Shown here in pieces: positions 35,257 to 46,094 of a stretch of DNA of 64,000 nucleotides (within the stretch, counting starts at the first letter, position 1; every line of letters starts with the position of its first letter). Origin of the DNA: Limnohabitans parvus II-B4 (GTDB lineage Bacteria; Pseudomonadota; Gammaproteobacteria; Burkholderiales; Burkholderiaceae_C). The notes below the pieces were generated by a model. That model worked only from the letters and a program-made list of their open reading frames with translations, was not told the DNA's origin and searched no databases. Position numbers and translations under genes: made by a program. Location: NCBI RefSeq assembly GCF_003063455.1, contig NZ_NESN01000001.1, forward strand, positions 496,001-560,000. The letters are read 5' to 3'.

Positions 35257-36915
35257 TCACACATCAATGGCCTGGGCTGAGCCCGCCAATTTGCGCAACT
35301 CAAACTTCTGAATTTTGCCGGTACTGGTCTTGGGCAACTCGCCAAACACCACTGCACGCGGCACCTTGAAACCCGCCAGATGTTGCTTGCAGTGCGCCAC
35401 GATCTGCTCGGGCGTGGTCTGCGCTCCGGCTTTGAGCTCCACAAAGGCGCAAGGTGTCTCACCCCAGCGCGCATCGGGCTTGGCCACCACGGCCGCCGCC
35501 AGCACATCGGGGTGGCGGTACAGCACGTCTTCAACCTCAATGGACGAGATGTTCTCGCCACCCGAGATGATGATGTCCTTGCTGCGGTCCTTGATCTTGA
35601 TGTAGCCATCGGGATATTGCACGGCCAAATCACCACTGTGGAACCAGCCGCCTGCAAAGGCCTCCTGCGTCGCTTTAGGGTTCTTCAAATAGCCCTTCAT
35701 CGCGATGTTCCCCTTGAACATGATTTCACCCATGGTCTCGCCGTCTTGCGGCACGGGCTGCATCGTTTCAGGGTCGAGCACACGCACATCGCGCTCCAAG
35801 TGGTAGCGCACGCCTTGGCGGGCGTTCAGGCGAGCACGCTCGCCAATATCCAATGCATTCCAGTCATCATGCTGGGCACAGACCGTGGCCGGGCCATAGA
35901 CCTCCGTCAAGCCATACACATGGGTCAGATCAAATCCCATCTGCTCCATTCCTTCGATCATTGAGGCAGGCGGTGCAGCCCCCGCCACCATGGCCTTAAC
36001 ACCCGCGGGAACACCCGCTTTCATAGACTGCGGCGCGTTGACCAGCAAGCCATGCACGATGGGCGCTCCGCAGTAATGGGTCACACCATGTTGGCGGATC
36101 GCGTCAAAAATCGCCTGCGCATCGACCCGACGCAAACACACGTTGACGGCTGCGCGTGCGGCCAGCGTCCACGGAAAGCACCAGCCATTGCAATGAAACA
36201 TGGGCAACGTCCACAAATACGCCGCGTGCTTGGGCATGTCCCACTCCAGAATGTTCGAGATCGCGTTCGTTGCAGCACCCCGGTGGTGATACACCACGCC
36301 CTTGGGGTTGCCCGTGGTGCCACTGGTGTAATTCAGTGCAATCGCATCCCACTCGTCGGCGGGCAAGCTCCAGGCAAACGCCGCATCACCACTGGCCACA
36401 AAAGCCTCATAAGTGCTTGCACCGATCTTTTCACTCGGTCCGTTGTACAGCGCGTCCTCCACATCCAACACCAATATCGGTGTGGAGGATTGACGCAAGG
36501 CCAGCGCATTTTTCATCACGCCCGAAAACTCCGGGTCCACGATCACCGCTTTGGCCTCGCCGTGGTCCAGCATGAAGGCGATGGTTTGCGGATCGAGACG
36601 GGTGTTGAGCGCATTGAGCACCGCACCGGCCATCGGGATGCCAAAGTGCGCCTCCACCATGGGCGGCGTGTTGGGCAACATCACCGCCACCGTGTCATTC
36701 TTGCCGATGCCCGCCTTGCTTAACGCGCTGGCCAGCTGACGACTGCGACGGTAGGTGGTCGCCCAGTCCTGGCGCAACTCACCGTGCACGATGGCCAAGC
36801 GCGTCGGGTAAACCTCGGCTGTGCGCTCAATGAAGCTCAATGGCGACATCGGTGCATGGTTGGCGGGTGTCTGGGGCAAATCTTGGTCAAAGATGCTGAC
36901 TTTGGTATCGGTCAT
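35257..36915 (-). CDS. Acyl-CoA synthetase (AMP-forming)
   Basis: A 552-residue ANL-superfamily enzyme that activates a carboxylic acid via acyl-AMP to acyl-CoA. Core motifs are YTSGTTGNPKGVVYHHRG (P-loop, A3), HVYGLTEVYGP (A5), GWFHSGDLAVQYPDGYIKIKDR (A7/A8), GGENISSIEVED, and the C-terminal catalytic Lys in PKTSTGKIQKFELR. It belongs to the medium/short-chain fatty acid ligase cluster annotated as AlkK-like. I use the ATG at 36915 (MTDTKVSIFDQDL); one at 36945 is possible. Monocistronic, with substrate unknown. Confidence 0.94.
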   Translation of the reverse strand: MTDTKVSIFDQDLPQTPANHAPMSPLSFIERTAEVYPTRLAIVHGELRQDWATTYRRSRQLASALSKAGIGKNDTVAVMLPNTPPMVEAHFGIPMAGAVLNALNTRLDPQTIAFMLDHGEAKAVIVDPEFSGVMKNALALRQSSTPILVLDVEDALYNGPSEKIGASTYEAFVASGDAAFAWSLPADEWDAIALNYTSGTTGNPKGVVYHHRGAATNAISNILEWDMPKHAAYLWTLPMFHCNGWCFPWTLAARAAVNVCLRRVDAQAIFDAIRQHGVTHYCGAPIVHGLLVNAPQSMKAGVPAGVKAMVAGAAPPASMIEGMEQMGFDLTHVYGLTEVYGPATVCAQHDDWNALDIGERARLNARQGVRYHLERDVRVLDPETMQPVPQDGETMGEIMFKGNIAMKGYLKNPKATQEAFAGGWFHSGDLAVQYPDGYIKIKDRSKDIIISGGENISSIEVEDVLYRHPDVLAAAVVAKPDARWGETPCAFVELKAGAQTTPEQIVAHCKQHLAGFKVPRAVVFGELPKTSTGKIQKFELRKLAGSAQAIDV

Positions 36916-37051
36916 GAGGCATTCCGTTTCGGCTGTGGGTTCCATGTTCCACAGTTTGCCTAAGCCCCATCAAAAATCCATGCTGGTTTGCCCCGAAACA
37001 AGTCTCTCGGCCGCTGCAATGACTCGCCCTAATCGGCGAAAATAGCCCCTT

Positions 37052-39166
37052 ATGGCCATCCCCCAGTCTTTCATCCAGGAGTTGCTGTCCCGCGTCGACG
37101 TGGTCGACATCGTGGGCAAGTACGTGCAGCTCAAGAAAGGCGGGGCCAATTTCATGGGGCTGTGCCCCTTCCACGGCGAAAAATCCCCCAGCTTCAGCGT
37201 CAGCCCCACCAAGCAGTTCTTCCACTGCTTTGGCTGCGGCAAAAACGGCAACGCCATCGGATTTTTGATGGAACACGCGGGCATGACCTTCATTGAGGCC
37301 GTGAAAGATCTGGCCCAACAAACGGGCATGGTGGTGCCCGAAGAGCAGCAGTCGCCCGAAGACCGCGCCAAAGCGGCCGCTGCAAAAGCCAAGCAAGACA
37401 GCCTGAGCGACGTGCTCGAAAAAGCCGGACAGGCCTACCGCGACGAACTCAAGACCACGCCCCGGGCCGTGGACTACCTCAAGGGCCGGGGATTGTCAGG
37501 CCAGATCGCCAAGCGCTTTGGCCTGGGCTACGCGCCCGAAGGCTGGCGCTCTCTCGCCAGCATCTTCCCCAAATACGACGATCCGCTGCTGGCCGAAAGT
37601 GGCTTGGTCATCGTGAATGAGGAAGACGACAAACGCTACGACCGCTTTCGGGACCGCATCATGTTCCCGATCCGCAACATCAAGGGCGAGTGCATCGGCT
37701 TTGGCGGACGGGTGATCGGCAGCGGCACCCCCAAATACCTCAACTCGCCCGAAACCCCAGTCTTTCACAAAGGCCGCGAGCTGTATGGCCTGTACGAAGC
37801 CCGCGAAGCCCTGCACAGCGCGGGCTTCGTGCTCGTGACCGAAGGCTATATGGACGTGGTGGCCCTGGCCCAACTGGGCTTTGCCAATTCGGTCGCCACC
37901 TTGGGCACGGCTTGCACGCCCGACCATGTGCAAAAGCTGTTCCGCTTCACCGACGCCGTGGTCTTCAGTTTTGACGGTGACGGTGCAGGCCGCCGCGCTG
38001 CCCGCAAGGCCCTCGACGGTGCCCTGCCCTACGCCACCGATGTGCGCAGCATCAAGTTTTTGTTTTTGCCCGCCGAGCACGACCCCGACAGCTACGTGCG
38101 CGAGTTTGGCCAAGACGCTTTTGCCGAGCAAATCAAACAAGCCATGCCCCTGTCGCGCTTTTTGATCGACGCGGCCAGCGCCGACTGCGACCTGCAAACC
38201 GCCGAAGGCCGCGCCCGCCTGTCCAGCCAGGCCCGCCCCTTGTGGCAGCTGCTGCCCGATGGGGCGCTTAAGCAGCAACTGCTGTCTGAGCTGGCGCAAC
38301 TCATTCAGCTAGAAACGGCTGGACTCGAAAAACTGTGGGGTCAGCAAGCGGCCAGTGACCAACGCTTTGCGCCTCGCAACCCAGCCAACGCGGCAGCCCC
38401 ATCCATGCAATCTGCCAACGCCGCTTTCCACCAAGCCAGCGCGGCCGCTGACGAACACCACACCTTCGAGCCGCACTACGGCGAGCCCCCCGCTTGGGCG
38501 GGTGAAAGCCCTTATGGCAGTGGCTCGAGTGCGCCCGCTTATGGCAGCGCTTACAACAACGCAGGCGGCAACGGATCGGGCAGCAACTGGCAGCGCAAAA
38601 ACCCCAACTGGACGCCCAACAGCAAGTTTGGCAACAGCCGCTTCAAACGCGACCAGCCACCGGTTTTCACAGGCCCTCGCACCGTGCCCGCCAGTCGAGC
38701 CGACCACGCGGCACGCTTGCTGCTGGGCAATATGGCGCTCTGGGAAACACTGGCCGGAGAAGACCACGCCATGCTGTGCGCCCTGCCTGCACCACACGGG
38801 CCTTTGTTTGCCTGGCTTGAGTCACAGTTCCACGAACAAGGCGCTTTGGGCTGGTCAGCCCTGCAAACCGAAATGCAAGGCCAGGCTTTTGCCGAAGACG
38901 CGGTGCGCTGGATGGCTCAAGACAATCTGGGGGTCACACCCGGCAACGAAGACGCCACGCCACCCGACCCACAAGAAGCCCGCCAAGAGTTGCGTCGCCT
39001 GCTCAACATGTTGTTGATTGACCGCCTCAAGCAGCTCGAAACCGAAGCCTTGGCCCAAGCGGCCACAGGACAAGACCCCGAAGCCCAACAACGCTGGCGC
39101 AGCCTGCACGAACGCCGTAAAGAACTGATGGCCTCAGCGGCAGCAGCGTTACTGGCTTCGCAGTAA
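37052..39166 (+). CDS. dnaG: DNA primase
   Basis: A 704-residue primase making RNA primers at the replication fork. It has the CHC2 zinc finger CPFHGEKSPSFSV...FFHCFGC, the Toprim core EGYMDVVALAQLGFANSVATLGTA and FSFDGDGAGRRAARKAL, and a C-terminal helical DnaB-interacting domain. It is longer than E. coli DnaG (581) because of an Asn/Gly/Ser/Ala-rich linker at about residues 440-545. The ATG at 37052 gives MAIPQSFIQELLSRVDVVD, the normal start. No rpoD or rpsU gene is adjacent within the window. Confidence 0.98.
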   Translation: MAIPQSFIQELLSRVDVVDIVGKYVQLKKGGANFMGLCPFHGEKSPSFSVSPTKQFFHCFGCGKNGNAIGFLMEHAGMTFIEAVKDLAQQTGMVVPEEQQSPEDRAKAAAAKAKQDSLSDVLEKAGQAYRDELKTTPRAVDYLKGRGLSGQIAKRFGLGYAPEGWRSLASIFPKYDDPLLAESGLVIVNEEDDKRYDRFRDRIMFPIRNIKGECIGFGGRVIGSGTPKYLNSPETPVFHKGRELYGLYEAREALHSAGFVLVTEGYMDVVALAQLGFANSVATLGTACTPDHVQKLFRFTDAVVFSFDGDGAGRRAARKALDGALPYATDVRSIKFLFLPAEHDPDSYVREFGQDAFAEQIKQAMPLSRFLIDAASADCDLQTAEGRARLSSQARPLWQLLPDGALKQQLLSELAQLIQLETAGLEKLWGQQAASDQRFAPRNPANAAAPSMQSANAAFHQASAAADEHHTFEPHYGEPPAWAGESPYGSGSSAPAYGSAYNNAGGNGSGSNWQRKNPNWTPNSKFGNSRFKRDQPPVFTGPRTVPASRADHAARLLLGNMALWETLAGEDHAMLCALPAPHGPLFAWLESQFHEQGALGWSALQTEMQGQAFAEDAVRWMAQDNLGVTPGNEDATPPDPQEARQELRRLLNMLLIDRLKQLETEALAQAATGQDPEAQQRWRSLHERRKELMASAAAALLASQ

Positions 39167-39191
39167 TTACTGGCCAAACTTCAGGCGGCTA

Positions 39192-39959
39192 TCACTTGTC
39201 GAGCAGCTGATTCAGCTTGTCGGCCTCGAAGGTTTCGCTGGTCGCCGCATCGCCGGGCACCTGCACCTGCTGCTGTGCACACAACTGCTCCAGCGCTTTC
39301 CAGATCATGGCGATCTGGTGTTCTTGCCCGGCGGCGTTGTCGATCAGACCGCGCAAAGCCTGACTCACCGGGTCATCGTCTTGCGTGATGCCATAAGCTG
39401 TGAATTTGCGGTCGGTACCCGACACATCGGCGCTCTCGCCCGCTTTGGAGGGAATGATGCGCGCCGGAATGCCCACCGCCGTGGCCCCGGCAGGCACCGG
39501 CTTGATCACCACCGCGTTGCTGCCGATCTTGGCGCCATCGCCGACCTCGAAGCCGCCGAGCACCTTGGCCCCGGCGCTCACCACCACGTCTTTGCCCAGC
39601 GTGGGGTGGCGTTTGGCGCCTTTGTACAGCGAGGTGCCGCCCAAAGTCACGCCTTGGTAAATCGTGCAACCATCGCCGATCTCAGCGGTTTCACCCACCA
39701 CCACACCCATGGCGTGGTCAAAAAACACCCGCTCACCGATCTTGGCGCCGGGGTGGATTTCGATACCGGTCAGGCCACGCGACACATGCGAAATGAAGCG
39801 CCCCAGCCACTTGAAACCGTGGTTCCAGCACCAATGCGCACGGCGGTGCAGCACCAAAGCGTGCAAGCCCGGATAACAGGTCAGCACCTCCCAAGCGGTG
39901 CGGGCAGCGGGGTCCCGATCAAGGATGCATTGGATGTCGGAGCGAAGACGAGAAAACAT
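39192..39959 (-). CDS. cysE: Serine O-acetyltransferase (CysE/EpsC type)
   Basis: A 255-residue left-handed beta-helix enzyme that makes O-acetylserine, the precursor of cysteine. Hexapeptide repeats run from [22 protein letters not shown] through [16 protein letters not shown] to [15 protein letters not shown], with the catalytic His/Asp in FFDHAMG. It has the short N-terminal domain of the EpsC type and an extra C-terminal helical tail (about residues 175-255). It follows trmJ with an 11-nt gap in the same direction. Confidence 0.95.
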   Translation of the reverse strand: MFSRLRSDIQCILDRDPAARTAWEVLTCYPGLHALVLHRRAHWCWNHGFKWLGRFISHVSRGLTGIEIHPGAKIGERVFFDHAMGVVVGETAEIGDGCTIYQGVTLGGTSLYKGAKRHPTLGKDVVVSAGAKVLGGFEVGDGAKIGSNAVVIKPVPAGATAVGIPARIIPSKAGESADVSGTDRKFTAYGITQDDDPVSQALRGLIDNAAGQEHQIAMIWKALEQLCAQQQVQVPGDAATSETFEADKLNQLLDK

Positions 39960-39970
39960 AGGCGTTGAGT

Positions 39971-40702
39971 CTATCGCTTGCCGCTGGCGGTCTGGATCAT
40001 GGCCTTGGCCACCCCGCGCAAAATGTGGATTTCCTCCGGGCTCAAATCAGCCCGGTTGAACAACTGGTTCAAGCGCGGCATCAGCTTTTTGGGCGCGGCC
40101 GGGTCCAAGAAACCGATATCGCTCAGCGCCTGCTCCCAGTGCGTGAGCATGCCCGCCACCTGCTGGGCATCGGCCTTGTCAACAGGTGCAATCGCATCCT
40201 GCACCGGAAAGCCCCCCAGCGCCTCTCGCCAATCGTAGGCAATCACTTGGATGGCCGAGCCCAGGTTGAGCGAACCGAACTTTGGATTCGTCGGAATCGA
40301 CAGCGCCACATGACAGCGGTAAACGTCTTCGTTTTTCATGCCAAAGCGCTCGGAGCCAAACAAGAACGCCACGCTCTGCTCGGGTGCGCCGGGCTGGGTC
40401 AACTGCGCAAAGTGTTCGCGGGGCGACCGGGTCGGCGGCCCAAAGTCACGCGGCGTCATGGCCGTGGCACACAGGTGGGTCACGCCGTCCAGGGCCTCGT
40501 CCAGCGTCTCCACCACGCGGGCCTTGTCCAGCACATCGTTGGCACCGCTGGCACGCTGGATGGTTTCTTCCTTGCGCAGCACGTTCTGCCAGCGCGGCTT
40601 GACCAGCACCAACTCGTCAAAACCCATGACCTTCATGGCCCGGGCCGCTGCGCCCACATTGCCAGCGTGGCTGGTCTCTATCAGGATGAATCGCGTTTTC
40701 AT
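39971..40702 (-). CDS. trmJ: tRNA (cytidine/uridine-32-2'-O)-methyltransferase TrmJ
   Basis: A 243-residue SPOUT-fold methyltransferase modifying the anticodon loop at position 32. The N-terminal [24 protein letters not shown] and LVKPRW, and the knot region [20 protein letters not shown] with [15 protein letters not shown], match TrmJ. I use the ATG at 40702 ([14 protein letters not shown]); 29 extra codons upstream are unlike the family. It is divergent from suhB as in E. coli, and upstream of cysE in a likely operon. Confidence 0.95.
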   Translation of the reverse strand: MKTRFILIETSHAGNVGAAARAMKVMGFDELVLVKPRWQNVLRKEETIQRASGANDVLDKARVVETLDEALDGVTHLCATAMTPRDFGPPTRSPREHFAQLTQPGAPEQSVAFLFGSERFGMKNEDVYRCHVALSIPTNPKFGSLNLGSAIQVIAYDWREALGGFPVQDAIAPVDKADAQQVAGMLTHWEQALSDIGFLDPAAPKKLMPRLNQLFNRADLSPEEIHILRGVAKAMIQTASGKR

Positions 40703-40851
40703 GCCCCGATTGTCCATGCTGAAATGGCACGCAGACGACATGCAGATCCGGTTCATGACGCCAAAATGACGAATACACCCACTTTTCATGAGAAAATGCC
40801 CCCTTCGCCGCCGCGATCGTGCGTGGGCCAGACCCGTTCTTCACACAATTT

Positions 40852-41796
40852 ATGTCGTCCAATCTCCACCCCATGCTCAACGTGGCCATCAAGGCTGCAC
40901 GCGCCGCTGGCGCCATCATCAACCGTGCTGCGCTCGACGTTGAAGCGGTTCGCATCTCGCAAAAGCAAGTCAACGACTTCGTCACCGAGATCGACCATGC
41001 GAGTGAAAAAGTCATCATCGACACCCTGCTGACCGCCTATCCCGACCACGGCATCCTGGCCGAAGAGTCTGGCAGCCAGCACGGCAACCCGGCCGCTGAC
41101 CACATCTGGATCATCGACCCCCTGGACGGCACCACCAACTTCATCCACGGCTTTCCTGTTTATTGCGTGAGCATTGCCCTGCAAGTGCGCGGCAAAATCG
41201 AGCAAGCCGTCATTTACGACCCCACCCGCAACGACCTGTTCACCGCCACCAAAGGCCGTGGCGCGTTCATGAACGACCGCCGCCTGCGCGTGAGCAAGCG
41301 CATCCGTTTGCAGGAATGCATCATTTCCACAGGCTTCCCTTTCCGCAAGGGCGACAACTTCAACCAGTACCTGCGCATGATGGGCGACGTGATGCAACGC
41401 ACTGCCGGCCTGCGCCGCCCAGGTTCTGCCGCACTCGATCTGGCCTATGTGGCCGCAGGCTTCACCGATGGTTTCTTTGAAACTGGCCTCTCGGCCTGGG
41501 ACGTCGCCGCAGGATCGCTGCTGGTCACCGAAGCCGGTGGCCTGATCGGCAACTTCACCGGCGAGTCCGACTTCCTGGAACAAAAAGAATGCCTGGCCGG
41601 TGCGCCGCGCATCTATGGCCAGCTGGTCACCATCTTGGGCAAGTACAGCAAATTTGCCAGCGCTGGCGACAAAGCGGCTGTGCGCACCGCCGTCGAAACC
41701 CTCAGCCGCGAACGCGCCTCAGACAGCGATGCATCTGACGCCGAGGTCGCGCCCGACGCTGCTGACGGCGCTGAACCCAAAGACGCCCCGTTTTAA
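40852..41796 (+). CDS. suhB: Inositol monophosphatase family protein SuhB
   Basis: A 314-residue Mg-dependent phosphatase; E. coli SuhB also acts in rRNA transcription antitermination with NusA. Metal sites are visible as GILAEESGS and [17 protein letters not shown], and the second as [18 protein letters not shown]. The ATG at 40852 ([20 protein letters not shown]) is chosen; 40873 is possible. The C-terminal tail is acidic ([17 protein letters not shown]). mutS begins 3 nt after its stop. Confidence 0.95.
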   Translation: MSSNLHPMLNVAIKAARAAGAIINRAALDVEAVRISQKQVNDFVTEIDHASEKVIIDTLLTAYPDHGILAEESGSQHGNPAADHIWIIDPLDGTTNFIHGFPVYCVSIALQVRGKIEQAVIYDPTRNDLFTATKGRGAFMNDRRLRVSKRIRLQECIISTGFPFRKGDNFNQYLRMMGDVMQRTAGLRRPGSAALDLAYVAAGFTDGFFETGLSAWDVAAGSLLVTEAGGLIGNFTGESDFLEQKECLAGAPRIYGQLVTILGKYSKFASAGDKAAVRTAVETLSRERASDSDASDAEVAPDAADGAEPKDAPF

Positions 41797-41799
41797 GCC

Positions 41800-44427
41800 A
41801 TGTCAGCGCTCGACCTGAGTGCCCACACCCCCATGATGGCCCAGTACTTGGGCATCAAGGCGGAGTTCCCTGACACGCTGGTGTTCTACCGCATGGGCGA
41901 CTTTTACGAGTTGTTCTTTGCCGACGCCGAAAAAGCCGCCAGCCTGCTCGACATCACCCTGACGCGCCGTGGCCAGTCGGCCGGGCAGCCGGTGGTCATG
42001 GCGGGCGTGCCCTTCCATTCGGTTGAGACGTATCTGGCCCGGCTGATCAAGCTGGGGGAATCGGTCGCTCTGTGTGAACAGGTGGGCGACGTGGCCACGG
42101 CCAAAGGCCCGGTGGAGCGCAAAGTGGTGCGCGTGGTCACCCCCGGCACGCTCACCGACACCGAGCTGCTGCCCGACAAGAGCGAAGCCATCTTGTTGGC
42201 CGTGCACCAGGCCCCCAAAAACCGTTGCGGCCTGGCATGGCTGAGCGTCACGCAAGGTGTGGTGCACCTGGCTGAATGCGCTCAAGACGAGCTGGCCGAC
42301 TGGGTCGACCGCATCAGCCCCAGCGAGTTGCTGGCCAGCGCGGGCATGACGCCCACCTTTGAACAAAAACTGCGAAGCCTCAAAACCACCGGGCGCGGCA
42401 GCTGGGCGCTGGCCCTGCGGCCCGACTTTCAGTTTGACGCAGGCTTGGGCCAACGCAAGCTGCTCGAACAACTGCAAGCCGCATCGCTTGCGGCCTGGAG
42501 CGCCGATGCGCTGGCCGACGCGCACGCCGCCGCTGCGGCGCTGTTGACTTACGCCGAACACACCCAAGGCCGCAGCCTGCCGCATGTGCAGCGGGTGCAG
42601 GTGCAGCGCTCTGACGCGCTGATTGACCTGCCCGCCAGCACCCGCCGCAACTTGGAGCTGACGCAAACCCTGCGCGGTGAAGATTCGCCCACCCTGTTTT
42701 CGCTGCTCGACACCTGCATGACCGGCATGGGCAGCCGCTTGCTCAAAAGTTGGTTGCTCAGCCCACCGCGTGACCGGCAAGCCGCCGTGGACCGCCTGCA
42801 AGCCCAAGCCGTGTTGCGCGGCGAGAGCGGCGCTGGCGCCTGGAGCGGCCTGCGTGAACAGCTCAAAGGCGCGAGCGACGTGGAGCGCATCACCGCCCGC
42901 ACCGCCCTGCGCCAAGTGCGCCCACGCGAACTGGTGGCCCTGCGCCACGCGCTGGCGCGTGCGTCTTCGCTGTCCACACAACTGCAAGCCCTTCAGCCTG
43001 AGCCCGGCACCTTGCTGGCTGGCATGGCCCGCTGGCTGACTCCGCCCACGCATTGCGCCGAGCTGCTGCAAATGGCCCTGCTCGAAGAGCCGTCCGCCTT
43101 GGTGCGCGATGGTGGCGTGATCGCCGACGGGCTGGACGCCGAACTGGACGAGTTGCGCAACATCCAGACCAACTGCGATGCCTTCTTGCTCGACCTGGAA
43201 ACCCGCGAAAAAGAGCGCACCGGCATTGCCAACCTGCGCGTGCAGTTCAACAAGGTGCACGGCTTCTACATCGAGGTCACGCAAGGGCAGCTCGACAAAG
43301 TGCCCGATGACTACCGCCGCCGCCAGACCCTGAAAAACGCCGAGCGTTTCATCACACCCGAGCTCAAAACCTTTGAAGACAAAGCCCTGTCGGCGCAAGA
43401 ACGCGCCTTGGCCCGCGAGAAGTGGCTTTATGAAGGCCTGCTCGACCAGTTGCAGCCCTTTGTGCCCGCGCTCACCGCTTTGGCGCAAGCCATGGCCAGC
43501 CTGGACGTGCTGTGCGCACTGACCGAGCGCTCGCTCACCCTGAACTGGTGCGCCCCCGAATTCACCAAAGAGCCTTGCATCGAGATTCGACAAGGTCGGC
43601 ACCCCGTGGTGGAGGCTCGACTGGCTGAAATGTCCGGTGCCAGCTTCATCGCCAACGACACGGTGCTGGGCAACAAGCAGCGCTTGCAGATCATCACCGG
43701 CCCCAACATGGGCGGTAAATCGACCTACATGCGCCAGGTGGCACTGATCGTGCTTCTGGCCAGCATCGGCAGCCATGTGCCCGCCAGCCGCTGCCGCCTC
43801 GGGCCGATTGACGCCATCCACACCCGGATCGGCGCGGCCGACGACCTGGCCAACGCCCAATCGACCTTCATGCTGGAGATGACCGAAGCCGCGCAAATCC
43901 TGCACAGCGCCACACCGCACAGCCTGGTGTTGATGGACGAGATCGGCCGTGGCACCTCGACTTTTGACGGCCTGGCGCTGGCCAGCGGCATCGCCACGCA
44001 CCTGCACAACAAAACGCAGGCCTTTGCCTTGTTTGCCACGCACTACTTCGAGCTGACCGAGTTCCCGGCCACGCACACGGCGGCGGTGAATATGCATGTG
44101 AGCGCGGCCGAATCGGGCGCGTCCATCGTCTTCTTACACGAGCTGCAACCCGGCCCCGCCAGCAAGAGTTATGGCGTGCAAGTGGCCCGCTTGGCAGGCA
44201 TGCCTGCGGCGGTGCTCAACCACGCACGGCACGCGCTCAGCGCATTGGAAGCCGGGGCTACTGAAAGCCGCCAGCAAGTGGACCTGTTTGCCGCGCCGCC
44301 CGAGGCCGAAGCCGCTGGCCCCAGCCCGATAGAAGCGGCGCTGGCCCAAATCAACCCCGACGCACTCAGCCCCCGCGAAGCGCTCGACGCCCTGTATGCC
44401 TTGCAGCGTTTGCTGCCCAAAAATTAA
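41800..44427 (+). CDS. mutS: DNA mismatch repair protein MutS
   Basis: An 875-residue mismatch sensor. The N-terminal mismatch-binding motif [11 protein letters not shown] contains the Phe-x-Glu wedge; the ATPase domain has Walker [14 protein letters not shown], Walker [17 protein letters not shown] and the signature [11 protein letters not shown]. Length is near E. coli MutS (853). It forms a tight run with suhB upstream and the Anbu gene 14 nt downstream. The strand opposite is open for 764 codons, an artefact of codon bias. Confidence 0.98.
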   Translation: MSALDLSAHTPMMAQYLGIKAEFPDTLVFYRMGDFYELFFADAEKAASLLDITLTRRGQSAGQPVVMAGVPFHSVETYLARLIKLGESVALCEQVGDVATAKGPVERKVVRVVTPGTLTDTELLPDKSEAILLAVHQAPKNRCGLAWLSVTQGVVHLAECAQDELADWVDRISPSELLASAGMTPTFEQKLRSLKTTGRGSWALALRPDFQFDAGLGQRKLLEQLQAASLAAWSADALADAHAAAAALLTYAEHTQGRSLPHVQRVQVQRSDALIDLPASTRRNLELTQTLRGEDSPTLFSLLDTCMTGMGSRLLKSWLLSPPRDRQAAVDRLQAQAVLRGESGAGAWSGLREQLKGASDVERITARTALRQVRPRELVALRHALARASSLSTQLQALQPEPGTLLAGMARWLTPPTHCAELLQMALLEEPSALVRDGGVIADGLDAELDELRNIQTNCDAFLLDLETREKERTGIANLRVQFNKVHGFYIEVTQGQLDKVPDDYRRRQTLKNAERFITPELKTFEDKALSAQERALAREKWLYEGLLDQLQPFVPALTALAQAMASLDVLCALTERSLTLNWCAPEFTKEPCIEIRQGRHPVVEARLAEMSGASFIANDTVLGNKQRLQIITGPNMGGKSTYMRQVALIVLLASIGSHVPASRCRLGPIDAIHTRIGAADDLANAQSTFMLEMTEAAQILHSATPHSLVLMDEIGRGTSTFDGLALASGIATHLHNKTQAFALFATHYFELTEFPATHTAAVNMHVSAAESGASIVFLHELQPGPASKSYGVQVARLAGMPAAVLNHARHALSALEAGATESRQQVDLFAAPPEAEAAGPSPIEAALAQINPDALSPREALDALYALQRLLPKN

Positions 44428-44441
44428 CCCGAAGTTGACAC

Positions 44442-45269
44442 ATGACTTATTGCGTTGCCGTCAAAACCCGCGCCGGATTGGTGTTTTTGTCCGATTCCCG
44501 CACCAATGCGGGCCTGGACCAGATCAGCACCTTCCGCAAAATGATCGTCTACGAAAAAGCAGGCGACCGCTTCATGACGCTGTTGTCGGCGGGCAACCTG
44601 AGCATTTCGCAATCGGTGCGCGAAGTGCTGCAAATCGAAAAACTGGTGGAGCCCGGCCAGGACGAACCGCTGACCATCTGGAACGCCAAGAGCATGTTCG
44701 ACGCCACCCGCGTGCTGGGTGCGGCCGTGCGCCGGGTGTACGAGCGCGATGCAGCCGCCCTCAAGGCTTCGGGCGTGGAATTCAACGTGTCCATGATTTT
44801 TGGTGGCCAAATCGGCGGCGAAGGCATGCGCCTGTTCCAGGTGTATTCGCCCGGCAACTTCATCGAAGCCACCGATGAGACGCCCTACTTCCAGATTGGC
44901 GAATCCAAATACGGCAAGCCCGTGCTCGACCGCGTCATCACCCCCGACACCCCGCTGGACGAAGCGGCCAAATGCGCCTTGGTGTCGATGGACTCCACCC
45001 TCAAATCCAACCTGTCTGTCGGCCTGCCGCTGGACATGGTGGTCTACAAAGCGGGTAGCCTGCAAACCGACCGCATCATGTGCATCGACGAGCACAACCC
45101 CTACTTCCAGATGCTGCGCTCCAGCTGGGGCGACAAACTGCGCCAGATGTTCGACAGCATCGAAGACCCCATGTGGAACGGCGGCGCGACCGACATCCCA
45201 CTCATGGTGCCGCCCGTGCGCAACGCCCTGCTCAAAAAGATCACCACGCCGGATGAGAAGCTGATCTGA
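44442..45269 (+). CDS. Anbu proteasome-type peptidase (ancestral beta subunit-like)
   Basis: A 275-residue Ntn-hydrolase of the Anbu/bacterial proteasome-homologue family. The protein begins MTYCVAVKTRAGLVFLSDSR; removal of Met would expose Thr2 as the N-terminal nucleophile, with Asp18 (SDSRTNAG) and Lys33 (FRKM) at the proteasomal Asp17/Lys33-type positions. Purified Anbu forms spiral assemblies with little known protease activity. Family members often sit with an ATP-grasp peptide ligase, an alpha-E protein and a transglutaminase; none is here. It overlaps the start of an alpha/beta hydrolase gene by one base (TGATG). Confidence 0.93.
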   Translation: MTYCVAVKTRAGLVFLSDSRTNAGLDQISTFRKMIVYEKAGDRFMTLLSAGNLSISQSVREVLQIEKLVEPGQDEPLTIWNAKSMFDATRVLGAAVRRVYERDAAALKASGVEFNVSMIFGGQIGGEGMRLFQVYSPGNFIEATDETPYFQIGESKYGKPVLDRVITPDTPLDEAAKCALVSMDSTLKSNLSVGLPLDMVVYKAGSLQTDRIMCIDEHNPYFQMLRSSWGDKLRQMFDSIEDPMWNGGATDIPLMVPPVRNALLKKITTPDEKLI

Positions 45270-46072
45270 TGACCCCTCGCATCATCTTCTCGCACGGCAA
45301 CAGCTTTCCGGCCAGCACCTACAAGGTGATGCTCGACAACCTGCGCCAGCGCGGGTTCAAGGTCGACGCAGTGGAAAAGTATGGGCATGACCCGAAATAC
45401 CCCGTCACCAACAACTGGCCCCATCTGGTCCAACAACTCGCTGACTTTGCCCAAGACAAACAAGGTGAGGGCGAACCCGCTTTTTTGGTGGGCCATTCGC
45501 TGGGCGGCATCCTGAGCCTGATGTGCGCCGCCCGCCACCCCGAGCTGGCGCGGGGCGTGTTGATGATCGACTCTCCTGTTTTGGGTGGCTGGCGTGCCAC
45601 CACACTGGGCTTGGCTAAACGCACCTCGCTGGTGGGCAGCGTGTCACCCGGGCGCATCAGCCAAAAACGCCGCAACCACTGGCCCAGCCTGGAAGCCGCG
45701 CTCGATAACTTCAGCAACAAAAAAGCCTTTGCCAAGTGGGACCCACAAGTCCTGCGCGATTACATCGAACACGGCACACACGACGAAGACGGCCAGCGGG
45801 TTTTGAGTTTTGACCGCGATGTAGAGACCGCCATCTACAACAGCCTGCCGCACAAACTCGACAGTCTGCTCAAGCGCAAACCCCTCAAATGCCCAGTCGC
45901 CTTCATCGGTGGCACCCACTCGGCAGAGATGCGTCAAGCCGGAGCGGAGCTGACACACAAGGTGGTCAAGAGCCGCATCATGATGCTCGACGGCTCCCAC
46001 CTTTTCCCCATGGAAAAGCCGCTGGCCACAGCAGCTGCCATCGAAGCCAGCTTGCGCAATCTAGGCGCTTGA
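45269..46072 (+). CDS. Alpha/beta hydrolase
   Basis: A 267-residue serine hydrolase. MTPRIIFSHGNSFPASTY supplies the oxyanion-hole HGN, the nucleophile elbow is VGHSLGGILSLM, and a C-terminal acid and His lie in the last third (FIGGTHSAEM and LDGSHLFPME). The ATG shares one base with the Anbu stop, so the two are cotranslated; whether they work together is unknown. Esterase or lipase activity is inferred from fold only. Confidence 0.92.
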   Translation: MTPRIIFSHGNSFPASTYKVMLDNLRQRGFKVDAVEKYGHDPKYPVTNNWPHLVQQLADFAQDKQGEGEPAFLVGHSLGGILSLMCAARHPELARGVLMIDSPVLGGWRATTLGLAKRTSLVGSVSPGRISQKRRNHWPSLEAALDNFSNKKAFAKWDPQVLRDYIEHGTHDEDGQRVLSFDRDVETAIYNSLPHKLDSLLKRKPLKCPVAFIGGTHSAEMRQAGAELTHKVVKSRIMMLDGSHLFPMEKPLATAAAIEASLRNLGA

Positions 46073-46094
46073 TTCTTGGGCCGACCTGGAACTG

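Noticed and set aside
41803..44097. 764-codon open frame antisense to mutS
   Set aside because: The mutS frame carries all MutS motifs; long antisense frames are expected at this G+C and codon bias, and the translation matches no family I know.
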